DNA of 64,000 nt from Pezizomycotina sp. ARF18 (taxonomy: Eukaryota > Ascomycota), in assembly GCA_002224055.1 (NCBI GenBank), contig AZLU01000202.1, positions 1 through 64,000 on the forward strand. Direction: 5' to 3'. The notes under the pieces are model-generated. The model was not told the DNA's origin, ran no database searches, and worked only from the letters and a program-made list of their open reading frames with translations. This document shows positions 24,301 through 35,262 of this stretch, piece by piece; position 1 is the first letter of the stretch, and each line of letters begins with the position of its first letter. A program made the position numbers and the translations under genes.

Positions 24301-26120
24301 TCAAATATTATTAAAAACCTGTTTTTCGAGCGCAGATAGCGTGTTCCTGAATAAATTCGCTTCCAAGGCCCTCAAGCGCTTGCAGACTTGTAATGCATGA
24401 TCGCCGGCGATTCCTTTTAGCTCATGCAATCGAGCCCAGCATCCAGCAACCTTTGAAGTTGTGCCTCAAGCTTTTCCTCAGCTAGCATCGCTGCGCGGAG
24501 TTGAAACACTGGATAAAGGGGCTTTCTTCTAGTAGATGTTGAAGCGCCGATACGTCGACCAGTACAAAGTCGTCAAAGACAGCCTGCAGGCTTGCGTCCC
24601 GTCCGTTTCTTGAAGAACCTTAATCTCAAGACCGTCTTTCTTCATTCACGCTAATGAGCCTATCACATGATTCTTCGTGTTAGAATTAGGTATAGAGAGG
24701 GGCTGGGGAAGGGAGACGTAGAAAATGCGTTGGTTCACACATAGGATCTTACCAGACATAATCGCTTGCCCACTCAGGAGCACCATTTGAATCATTCAGA
24801 GTTAAGGTCGGTGGAGACTTCATTAACCTTTGCTTTGCAACGGTATAAGTGGGGACTCTGTACTTTTGCAAGTCATGTCTGACATCGAGCGAAGCGATAT
24901 AGCCGATTCTGTTCTGAGCTTATGAAACCATATGCGAAAGCCATCTCTGCTGCACCTTTTCCCGTTCCATAGCTGTGGACGAAAGGGGAGAGGGAAAAAA
25001 AAAAATAGATATTGAGAGAAAAAAATTTTTTGAGGAGGAAGTTGATTGTCAGCTCCATGCGTCCGTAAAAACGTGGCAGAAAAACGGATCCACAAATGAA
25101 TGAAACCGATGGAAGCGTACTCTATAGTAACCTCCACATTATTATGGTCAGTCGCGCCCAGCGAATCATCCAGAGCCTCAAAGATATATCTCCATCGACT
25201 TCATTGACTTCGTAAATACTATTTTGCTTCGAATTATGATTGCAGAAGTCCAGACAGGGCACCATCGAAGGGCCCAAATTCGGTATTTCAAGGACACGTG
25301 ATCGGTAAATAGCGTCGAGCCTGACCCAATCTGAAAGCGACAAGCCATCTTCTTCACACCACCACACCTTTTCACACCAAGTATATCCTCCGTAGCTGTT
25401 TTGAATGATTCGAACTCATTTTCAAGCGAACTGAGTTTTGCGGTAACTGCTACCTCGAGTGAAGTCCCCACCAGCAGCTCTCGTTCTTCTAAAGTCCAGT
25501 TTGTCGGCAGGGTACCGAATAAGGGAGAAATTTGACATATTCATTCCAGGACACTTTGTTCCAACGGCGTTTGTCATTTTCATTAGTAAAAAAATCATTG
25601 TCGCGCCTGAATTGGAGACACAGAAATTTTTAGCAAATGGAAACAAGAGAACCAACGAGCTCAAACATCTTTAACTGGATCTTTGTGAGAAACAAAGACA
25701 TCTCTTCTTGTTTTAGTAGTATTACTTTGTTTTAGAAAAAAAAAAAAAGAAAGAAAGAAAGGGGAGGGGAATAGAGAGAGAAAAGAAAGAAAGTTTTCAA
25801 TTCAGTATGCATATTTGCGAGGGCCTGATCTATACCTCTAGCTGAGAACGACAACGGCCGGTTTACCACGAGTACCTCTCGCAAATACTTGTCCATCTTA
25901 GACTGTTCGTGAATATAAGCATGGTTGAGGATGAGTTGCGCGGGGATGCGGAGTAATGGCTTTAGGCGGTCGAGGTTAGTGGTATCAAGCTTGACTGCAA
26001 GGCCGACGTCCAAGTCGGAGCCTTCAATATGATCGAATCGGACGCCATCGATGTCGATGCCGTTGAATTGGGCCCAACGCGATATATCTTTGACATTGAT
26101 ATTCGCGGCGCATGAAGATT
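24301..26120 (-). CDS. SET-domain lysine methyltransferase, Rubisco-LSMT/SETD-like
   Basis: The protein is expected to methylate lysines of non-histone proteins using S-adenosylmethionine. The first coding segment (25.83-26.1 kb) reads ISRWAQFNGIDIDGVRFDHI and DTTNLDRLKPLLRIPAQLIL, matching the SET-N half of this class (start of domain and IPxxLIL block). The insert region has FESFKTATEDILGVKR (about 25.38-25.43 kb) and then DSWVRLDAIYRSRVLEIPN-type text: WVRLDAIYRSRVLEIPNLG with MVPCLDFCNHNS (about 25.22-25.33 kb). The latter is the SET-C catalytic NH box with C-x-D-x-x-NH. AEMAFAYGFISSEQNR follows near 24.9 kb, where the family has the conserved YGF. The C-terminal helical domain ends LRALEANLFRNTLSALEKQV at a TGA (24301-24303). 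Introns are T-rich. The first ATG is uncertain because of an A/T-rich stretch and a frame change; the start is set near 26.1 kb. Confidence 0.7.
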
Positions 26121-26141
26121 TTCTTTTCTTTTTTATATTTA

Positions 26142-26167
26142 TTTTTTTTTTTTTTAAAAAAAAAAAA
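26142..26167. repeat. T14-A12 homopolymer palindrome
   Basis: Fourteen T are followed by twelve A directly upstream of the SET-domain gene. It resembles the blocks at 1572, 23934 and 29116. It may confuse base calling and start assignment of the SET gene. Confidence 0.8.
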
Positions 26168-29100
26168 GAAAAAAAAAGAGAAGAGGAGAAACGAAAATAA
26201 GAAAAGGAGAGAAAGAAAAGGGAAGAGGTCAAAATAAACTTATCCGGCAGGGAAAATTGTTTAAGATATATCGGAGACTAAAGAAGAGCCCCTCACAGAC
26301 CTGTCCTCAGCGAGCGCCACGTGGCGGATGGAAACTAGCAGGGCTGATGGAGCTTTGCGGGGAAAAGGTTTAAAAAGGTATATGCTTTTTTGTTATATGT
26401 TTGAGAATTCTACTTCACGCAGATAGGCTAAGCTCCCTTCTTTCTCCAGATGCCTTGGACGTGGAGTCAAAAATGATGATAGTAAGTAGTAATAACAATA
26501 CTTAACTAATGATAATTAGTGTTAGCTATTATCTTGTGAGATCTCCAGACTACAAGCAAGAAATAGTAAGGTAAATAGGCCAGGCAGTACCCTGCAGTCC
26601 GATATGAAGTATACGACGTCGGAAGAATGGAAAGAATGTATTTTGGTATTTTATTGTTGTGGTCGTCGTTGTGTACCGGAATCTGAGATCCGCTCGTCCG
26701 GACCGAAATTAGCTACATAAAGTCTTTGTTAATCTTAAATTTCGATGCCAAGAGGTGACAGAAAAGGGTTAGAAAAACGTGGCAGCTGTATTAGAGAGAA
26801 AAAAAAAAAAAAAAAAAAAAAGGAAACCCACAGCCGACGACAAAACGGGCTATTTAATTTACCCTGAGGCTGCTACCTTGATACTTTCAATCTTCACACG
26901 ACTATGCACACACTCTCCCGCCTTCACTCCCTCTTAAAGTCGTACGACCCTCCATGTCGTAAGCACTAATTATTTCAGCGCTCACTGCCGTATGGAAACG
27001 AGCAGGAAAGGTTATTATCCAGGAACAGCAACATCATCCTCTTCTCTCTCTCTGTCATGTATGTCCCCTCCCACGCGAGTGCGGTTAATTTTATTTTATC
27101 CATTTCGCTTAACGTTAAGGGTAAAAATGCTGAGGTAAGTAATTGGACTGAAACAGCATGCTCGCACTTGATCCACTGTGAATCGTCTGATCACGAAAGA
27201 TGTCGAATGATGCTTCCTTTTTGTATCGCTCTTCTACCTGGTGAGGAGCGATAGTTGATGAGAGGCATCGGATCGGAACGACCTATAACGTCTGGAAAAC
27301 GAAGTCCTTCGATAGCTATAAGCTGTCAAATAAAGTGTATATAAAATCATCAAATAACGAAAATACATCATCTCTATAATATTTCTTTTTCTTTCTCTAT
27401 TCCTTTTTTTTTTTTTTTCCTTCTCCTCCTGCCTCGCTTCACCAAGGGAGGGATTTTATATTTAGGCGAGATATATCTAATGCTTCTTTTGCCGCGTTCA
27501 ACTACCTTTTTACCCTTCTTTGTTCGACAGTAAATGAACGAGAATAACGAAATATGTTCGTGACGACTTGAGAGGTTTGGCATCCTTCTGCTCTTTAATT
27601 TCGCTTTCGTACCTGCTAGCGCTCCAAGGGGCACTGACGGAAGAAGTAGTCGTATCCATTGGTTATTTACTTACTTGATTGTACTTATGACAATAACTTT
27701 TCTCTCTCATAATCATCTTGCATGCAAGCCACGACAGTTGAGTATATTCTTCTTTTCTACCGTAGCCCAACCCTGGTGTTGAATCTCAATCTTCGGGCCG
27801 TTTCCTTGTCGTTCTTTCTTTTCTTTTGTTTTTCTCACAGATCTGAATAAACAAACAAACAACAAAAATACTCCGTTTTATACTTTATATATATATACTT
27901 AAGTAAATATCAGACTAACGCAAACAGTTCATTTATAACCCTTTCCGCTGAGATAGTCACGGAATTACCCATCAACTGGAGAAAACCTCTAAGAAAAAGA
28001 AAAGGAAATAACAAAAACTCCGTCGTTTCTTAGTTATGGTTTCCTTTCGTTTCTTTCTTCTCCGGGGAATCTATTTGATATGGCGATTGTGCATCTGCTA
28101 CCTGAGCCTCTCGGCTTTATATATCCCAGAATTTGATGTATATCAGTAAGAATATATCCGCGTGTAATGAATATAATATATATATAGCTAATACCTCGAA
28201 TACATTTTTGCGTGAAAACCCCCCCCCGCATTTCGCTTATATTGCCGTTCAGGAGAGCAGAGTTTCAGAGGAAGAGAAATGCTAGTATACACAGTGGATA
28301 CTTTGTATCAAACCCCCAGTTCTCTATAACAGCCTGTCAGAATTGAAATTTAATTTGAATTTAAGTGGAACCGATTTATTTTCGCAAAGACCGAATACAG
28401 ACATTTACAATTAATTTGATTCAAGAAACTATCATGAAAAAAAGTGAATTACGGCAAAGTGTTGAGGCGCTGAAGAAGTGAAAAACGGAAAAATAAGGTA
28501 CTAAGTAGGGGTACTTCTTGGTGTTAAGTCTTAATTTTTGGCTATCCCGCAGCATTACTCGTTCCTGGCGTCTAGGCGTTCAAAATCGCATTTAATATTT
28601 TTATCATACCATTCTCAGGAAAATATATACAAAAGCGAAAGACGTTCATATATACGCCTAAGCACGTCCTACATGATACTTCCATTTATTTGCGTTTCGG
28701 GTAAATAAAAAAAAATTTTTTAAATAAATAGTAATGATAATAATAAACGAAAAAGAAAGTAAGATTTGCGTCTCGCTCTCTTACTTCCCGTGCCCTGCGG
28801 GCAGCTTTTAAACTACTTAAAAAAAAAAAAAAAAAACTCGTAAAAGCGAAATAACGTTCGCGTTAAACATCTAACAGCGTATATCTAGGATAATATAGAA
28901 TGTCACGGCGGGCGTGCGTGGCTATCTACCTCGTACTATATATACCCAATAATTGGCTCAGATGAGGAATAAAATCAATCAATCAATCAATCAAACTACA
29001 TTATAGTATATAGTCCTAGTCCTATTTCTGCAGCATAAGGCTGGTATACGTCGCGGGCACCAGCAAATTGCCAAATTCTAAACTATAGGGGGGGAAAAAG

Positions 29101-29716
29101 GGACAAAAACCCTGATTTTTTTTTTTTTTTAAAAAAAAAAAAATAGCTAAATAGAAACCTAGGAAACAAGAGCAGCGCTCTTCATTATTTTGCCACCACT
29201 TCATTCGAAGTGCTTGCATTGTTTGAGGGTCAGCTTGGGTTTCTGTCTTGCATATCGTACACTTTAATCACAGAACGATCCTCTTGTGTCTTCGTCTTTT
29301 CGCGCCTGGTTTGACTTCAGCAACCGAACTACTTTCTGTTTTAACGTCTCTTTGCTTGCGGGAACGAAAAAAGGTTATTTATTTATTTATTATATATATA
29401 TTTAATGTTTGTGCTATCACTGTGTGGGAAAGACATTAGTGAGAGAGAGAGAGAAAGACTTAGTGAAAGAACTTGATTGATTGAGCTAAGCAGAACAAGA
29501 GTTGGCTAGCTAAAAGGAAGGCTGCCAGCGGAAAGAGACCATTTATAGTGGTAAATGCCAAGGTGCCAAGGGGGAAATAGGAAAAGGCTACAACAGTTTG
29601 TTCCATTTTATTTATTAAATTAACCAGTGAACCGAATTTCTCCATGGATTTAATCTCAGTATTCGCCGTAGCGCTCGTAGTGCCCCCGTGGTACCGGTAG
29701 ACCCGTACTCCGACTT
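26168..29716. other. AT-rich spacer of about 3.5 kb without a supported gene
   Basis: There are no recognisable motifs in either strand. The stretch contains a poly-A run near 26800-26822, pyrimidine-rich patches (27370-27430) and a tetranucleotide AATC tract near 28975-28993. Open frames are short and low-complexity. Confidence 0.45.
29116..29143. repeat. T15-A13 homopolymer palindrome
   Basis: Fifteen T are followed directly by thirteen A. It is the fourth member of the T-then-A set. Confidence 0.8.
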
Positions 29717-30170
29717 TCACTCGTCGCGGCCACCGTACTGCTTTTTCGTATATATCGTTGGTCCTGACCCTCGTCTGGCGCTTGGCAGAGTCGATCTCGT
29801 ACTCCTCCTGTTTGTCGCGATCCTTGGCCAGGTCTTGACCAGTTTATCAACCTTAGAACTGACCAAACCGGCGAAGCGCTCCATGGCAATACATTGCTGA
29901 CGAGCTTGACCTCGCGCTGCTTCTTCTCGAACTCGTACATGCCACAAAAAAGGCGGCACCGGCGAGGAGCTCGTAGCCATTGGAAGCCTGAATGGATTTT
30001 TATAAAAGTAATTGCGTTAATCACCTTTGATTGAACGAGGAAAAATTGGGAAGGGAGAGGAAGGGGTTGCAGGTGCGGTGATCTGTTATACCTCGTGCTT
30101 CTTGAATTCCTCACCGTGGTAGTTCTCGTAGTTATCTTTAACTTGTTATGGTTGTGTTTCCCGCGTATCT
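29717..30170 (-). CDS. CipC-like protein (DUF3759 family)
   Basis: The family is named after the concanamycin-induced protein C of Aspergillus, a small helical stress- and infection-associated protein of unknown biochemical role. The first visible exon reads DNYENYHGEEFKKHE (about 30095-30140) and ends at a GT donor. After an intron of about 100 nt, ASNGYELLAGAAFF and GMYEFEKKQRE (about 29920-29990) match the conserved ELLAGAA and YE block. Then AMERFAGLVSSKVDKLVKT matches the A-x-E-x-(L/F)-AG(x)n-VDKL repeat of the family. DLAKDRDKQEEYEIDSAKR and a terminal YGGRDE follow, closing at a TGA (29717-29719). Three or so frame changes lie in this short gene. The first exon with the ATG was not found with confidence, so the start is approximate. 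Confidence 0.6.
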
Positions 30171-30439
30171 CGCCCTTGTTGCGAGTTTTTGGGATATTGA
30201 GTAGTTTGAAGAATTTAAGTTGGATAAAAGGAAGCGGGCAGACGTTTGGGGTTTCTTTTTTTCTTTTTTTTTTTTTTAGTGGGAAACTGGTAGTTTTATA
30301 CAGCTCCACTAAGTCCTGTACAAATAATCTGCGCCTACGATACCCCCATCCGCTCCAGAAAACGCTTTGACCTTTAACACCTCTTCCTCGCGCAGAATTA
30401 CCAGTATAGTCTCCGCGGCCTACTTACATGGAGCACTTT

Positions 30440-31690
30440 AGCAAGTAATATATAAATATTCAATAAGACTAGTGATAACTTTTCGATTGATTTTTCTGTC
30501 CCTTCGTCAAACCTTATCTCGTCGGTATCTATGTAAATGCCAAACCCGCTAAAAGCAGATGAACATAAGAAAAAAGCCTAATTCTGTAACTTCCGTCCGA
30601 ATGGGAGTCGATGCTAAACCCGAAATTTCCAAAGGCTTTGTGATGATCTCCTGCTAGAAGCAAGCCATTGGAAAGATGATTAATGGCTGTCCTATGAACT
30701 GGGACGTTTTCACCGCCCCGCCGCTCAAAATTTCAAGGAGCTCCCGCATCCTTGGCCGAGATGAGGAGCAAAATGGAATAATGTGGGCCACTTCCAGAGT
30801 TGCGGCGGACTTGAAACTACCGACCGCAGGACGGTGCTCGGGAGGGGTATATAGCTCCATAACCTTTCCGACAGGGGAAACGTAGCCATCGCGATTAAAC
30901 AACTATACAAAACCTTTTAGTATAAAGAGACATGGGGGAGAACGCCCTTTTCTTTTCATTCACTCAATTCATCCGTTCATTTATTTTGAGGGGAGAAGAC
31001 ACAAAAGAGGAAGGGAAAAATTTGGAGGCGCATAAAAGAGAGGTTGTCTATGTTATAGATTCGTTCTTACAGCTTCCCTCAGATCTTGCTGCCGTCGGCT
31101 AGCGGACGGTGCCGAACGAGGTTCCGGAGTTGCTCCTCCTTCCGCGATGTCTACAAAATGTGCGTTAGAAGACTGCTCAGCTTAAAAGGGACCCTTCACT
31201 TGAAAATAAAAATCACGTTATAGGTTATTTATTACTTATTCATTATCTATGTATTTTTAAATGGATGCGGGTTTACAACTTACAAGGAACAAGCAAACGC
31301 TCGAACCATTCGTGAGTAAACGTCCTCAGGCAATGCTTGATGCTTTGAGAATCTAAGATTTTTATCGCAATACTTTGCCACGTCTCCCGTTCACCGGAGC
31401 AATGCAAGAGTCTGGCGCGATCTGCGAATCATATTCCACCCGAATCAATTTATTGATCCCTTTATTGGCGTTCGCATCTTGAGCTAGATGGGACCATAGC
31501 GCGAAAGCGACTGAAGTCCGTGAATATTAAAAGGTTAGAAGGGCATGGAATAATCGTATGACTGAAACAGACTTCCTGCCTGCGCTGATATGTTCCGATC
31601 CAGGAACGGGAACTTGGTGAGGGGTAGTGTCCGCTAGCGCTTGCCATCCTCCAATGATTGTATCGCCTTGAGGATCAAGTTTGGCTATAC
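30440..31690 (-). CDS. Fungal HNH-domain protein (copy 1)
   Basis: Several coding segments run right to left: LWSHLAQDANANKGINK (about 31.45-31.5 kb), ETWQSIAIKILDSQSIKH with FTHEWFERLLVP ending at a GTAAGT donor (about 31.29-31.39 kb), DIAEGGATPEPRSAPSASRR (31.09-31.15 kb), then the HNH module. The module shows FNRDGYVSPVGKVMELYTPP (a C-x-V-T-G-like opening, imperfect here), ATLEVAHIIPFCSSS (the AHIIPF block with the catalytic-type His, about 30.77-30.81 kb) and NHLSNGLLLAGDHHKAFG (N...H...F block, about 30.62-30.69 kb). This is the widespread fungal HNH nuclease domain, whose function in fungi is mostly unknown; metal-dependent DNA cleavage is inferred from the fold. A short linker exon before the HNH module is typical for the group. 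The ends are estimated; the 3' part beyond 30.6 kb is unclear. Confidence 0.6.
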
Positions 31691-33853
31691 CCCTTCAGGG
31701 TGCGAGTATATTAGCCCGAATGCATCGGGGAGTATTAAAAAGTGTTGCGACATTTGCGTTTAAGTTATAGAATATTATGATTTAAAGGAGAAAAATAAGA
31801 TGTGGGGGTGATGAGCGCGAAGAGTGACAGTGATGGCGATGGTGATGGGGACTTGGAGGAGTGGGTCGTTGTGGTGTGGTTGTGGTTGCCAGCTGGAGAA
31901 CCCTGCCTGGCGTTATAATTATTGCCAAGACTCTGATTATATATTCTCTTGTCTACCTTAAACGCACGTCAATAAGCGAAATAGCAGGCAGAATCCCACG
32001 CCGCCCACGTTTAAGTAATAGCAATGACCATAATAAATTAATCTCCACGATTGCCAAATCCACAATCGCAACGTTTCTTGGGTTTTTTTCCGTAGGGCCA
32101 AAAAAAAAAAAAAGTAAATAAATAAACGGCTGGGTACGAGACAAAATCGAAACTGTGCATCATCAAGACTCGCCACGTGATTCTGCTTGTAATATATATG
32201 TGCAAATATAGAGTCAAAAAGTGATTGTTTTATCGGCCTCGTAACCAGAGCCCTCCGAAGTCACGAGACTGCTGTTTACAAGGTTGTCTCGTCGCCCAGA
32301 CCTTTCTTATTCTTAGTACTCACAGAGAAAAGGTAGTACGCCTACTCTACACGCGTTTAATTCGTTAGCAAGAGTGTTGAGAGTCTTCACTATTGTACCT
32401 ATGTAGGCAGTATACTAAGGGTAACGATCGAGCATCACTTTATCTTACTAATTAATATTACTTAAGTACTGTCAGCGGGGGGCGTGCAATCAGGGCGGTG
32501 TTGACAATACTAAGTAGCCTCCACGGAGCTAAAACAAAGGGTTCAAAAGCCTATTTTTGTTATCGCTACCTTTTGTACCTTTGCAAACTCGTCCCTCAGA
32601 GGAATGATGAAAATATCAGAAAGTCCCATTCTTTTTGCATTATCATTATTATTATCATTACTATTATCATTACTATTATCATTATTATAAATATTACCTT
32701 CCTAATTATAGATTCTCATCAATTGCATGTTAGTGAGCTTTTTTTTTTTTTTAAATTCAAAGGCGTTGAGGTGGTCTGTTCGCAAGGAAGGGGTGTGAAT
32801 AAATGCTCTGTTTCCCCCCCGGAGAGGATTCGTGATTATTACGCGGAACTACCCCGAACTATTTGACTTCGGACTAGTGAAAAAGTTTGGGGAACGGAGG
32901 GAACGGAGAGAGGGTCTAGGCTGAACGGCCCATCTGTCGGAAGAATGCCGTCGTGGTACCAGTGAGTTCTAGAATGAGAAAGCTGTGTATCCGAAGGAGG
33001 CGTTGATATTCTGCTCGGGAAAGTCCCAGGAGTCCAACATCCCACAATAAGCAGAGTATACGCAATCGCGGGATCAACAAAAAGCCTATTATCGTAAATC
33101 TCCAACTTCCAAGACCGATCGCGACACAAAAAATGGCAACGAACCGTAGTAGGCAGATCATTTACATTAGCATGTATACAAGAAAATTATGATTTCTTGA
33201 AGAAAACAAAAAGTTCGTTTTCGTCGTGCGAAAAGAGCAACGATCGAGCTTAACAGTGTTGAAGCTGAGCTGATGTGTGCCCTGTTCCGAGCTTCACCGC
33301 GATGTTCTGTCGTCTACTTTAGCTTGCATTGAGATTGATGTCATTGGCCACTTAAAGTAGAGCTTGGCTTCACCACTAGCCACAAGCACTAGCCACAGCT
33401 TGGTGGAGCCGTCGGGAACGGAGACCTCGTGACATTACACCTGAAGCTGATTTACATTATATATTGAATCAAGGTCTTATCGATAGAAGAACCAGCAGTA
33501 CAATTGATACCAGACGTCATATTTCTCTTTCTGCAAATGTGTTTTCTCGTTTCTTGATTGCAATATCACAAAGGTCTAAAGCGATGGGTAAAGGATCAGT
33601 TTGTATTTTTTATACGCAAAAACTGGGAGGCTGAAAAAGTTGCACCTTCTTATTTTACATATCGATCAGTCCAGATCGCTATATATCGAAGGACCAATAA
33701 ATTCAAGATATAAAATATTTAAGTGTTGGACGATACTGCCACCTAAACGTCAAAACATTCAATTTTAATAGGTTTTTTTTTTTTCCTTGAACCCCTTATT
33801 ATCTATCGAAGCACCACCCGAAGGAGCTCAAAACCAACTCAAAAGAAAGCACA
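31691..33853. other. Spacer, no gene supported
   Basis: Open frames are short. A minus-strand stretch at about 32.84-33.16 kb has mixed composition and hydrophobic runs but no recognisable domain, start or splice signals, so it is not called. A simple tandem repeat lies at 32639-32690. Confidence 0.4.
32639..32690. repeat. Tandem repeat with 12-bp higher-order unit (ATTATCATTACT)
   Basis: ATT and ATC triplets are arranged so that ATTATCATTACT recurs with a 12 bp period for about four turns. It is an intergenic simple repeat. Confidence 0.75.
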
Positions 33854-34162
33854 ATGCTAGACCCTCCGCACAGGGTCTTCCCTAAACCTCTCGTCCAATT
33901 CCGCCCCGTATCATCGCCTCCAACGTCTCCAACGTTTCCGGAGAGCCGCCGTGTGTTCAATACGGACGAGAAAGTATCCTCCTCGGCGTCTACGGCGGGA
34001 GATGCGCGCGACGACCGAGATATCTCGCCACCGCCGACTGTAGAACAGGAGCATAAGTACATCAATAAAAAAGCCGAGCGACCTCCTTCCCGCGAGGAAG
34101 AGATACCCGAAGGCGGCAATGGTTCTGGAATTTGCGCCGGTGAAGAGGGGATGAAGGTATAA
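33854..34162 (+). CDS. Hypothetical small protein, Pro/Ser/Glu-rich
   Basis: An ATG-started frame of 102 codons has mixed amino acid use unlike the homopolymer-driven frames around it. It begins MLDPPHRVFPKPLVQFRPV, then carries a Ser/Pro/Thr-rich part and a charged tail with EQEHKYINKKAERPPSREEE. A second frame continues just downstream with PEQRARFEKIQRLK (34.16-34.21 kb), so the true protein may be longer with a frame change. No domain is recognised. It could be a bona fide small gene or the end of a longer one. Confidence 0.35.
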   Translation: MLDPPHRVFPKPLVQFRPVSSPPTSPTFPESRRVFNTDEKVSSSASTAGDARDDRDISPPPTVEQEHKYINKKAERPPSREEEIPEGGNGSGICAGEEGMKV

Positions 34163-34786
34163 ATCCGGAGCAGCGAGCTCGGTTCGAGAAAATCCAGCGA
34201 CTTAAGAGAAAATAATAAAAGCGAGGATGATGAGGGGTAAAAGCGAGGGGCCTGTCAAACAGCGGTGGTTTGGTCAATATAGAGTCAGGAAAGGGCCACA
34301 AAGCCTGAAATGGTTATAGTAGCTATGATGAGCTCGTTATATATATTTTGCCTTTGGGGTCTTTAGCGTTCAGGGAATATGATATTGCATAGAATATTGT
34401 AGTTGGAAATGCTTTCTTGGTGAAGGAGTCGAAGTATGCATGCCAGTTAGATCAAAGCCTGTTAGTGGTGTATATATCATCATAAACGTGTATGAGCAGC
34501 TTTTCATTCTTTGTTTTCATTTCTTTTCTTTCTTTCCTCCCAATATATCACGATGTAATGACAAAATTCTATACTGCTTCAAATATTGTATCACAGCCTT
34601 TTACTTAATCATGGAAGAAACAATTTATCTGTAGAGGATTGCTTCGCTTAAGAGGAACACTAAACCGTCTGATCGAATCGTGAAAAGCAGTAACTATAAT
34701 CTACCGACTTTGAATGATAATATCTTGATTCGAGAAGTCAGTAACACCTTCAAAAATGCAACTAATGGGAAATCGGCATCTAAATG

Positions 34787-35224
34787 TTAGAGACCTACAT
34801 CATGTTTCCCGATTTCAACGATACTCTCTTCGGAAACCCTGACGCCGCCGAGGCCTTCGATGTAAGCTATGGTACATCGCCCATAACCTTTCTCGCAACG
34901 TCTGCAACAGTCGAACCTCGCTTCATTAGGACGCAGTCCCTAAATACCGCGGTTTGATTCTTGTCCGTGCCACCTCCAACGAAGGAATGTATATTCCGCA
35001 CAGGGAAAACTGGTACTAGTCCTAGCAGCTTCGCGGCACGCCGCAGGACTTCTGCAACGCCCGTGGAGCCAAAGCGGAATAGAACCATGTCCTTGAGATT
35101 CTCTATCCGACTGTAAGATTTTGATATCAACCAAATGTACTGGAAGGCGTAAATATAAAATTCCTAGCAGAATAGGACAAATAAAAGTAGAGCTTCTATT
35201 CTCTAGCTAAATCTCAGGAAGCTT

Positions 35225-35262
<38 letters not shown>

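Noticed and set aside
32840-33160. Possible membrane-protein exon on the minus strand
   Set aside because: Two overlapping frames both look moderately coding; no start, splice sites or family could be supported.
35229-35262. Poly-A tract as proof of a SINE insertion
   Set aside because: No SINE body with A and B boxes and no clear target duplication was found by eye, so it is recorded as a homopolymer only.
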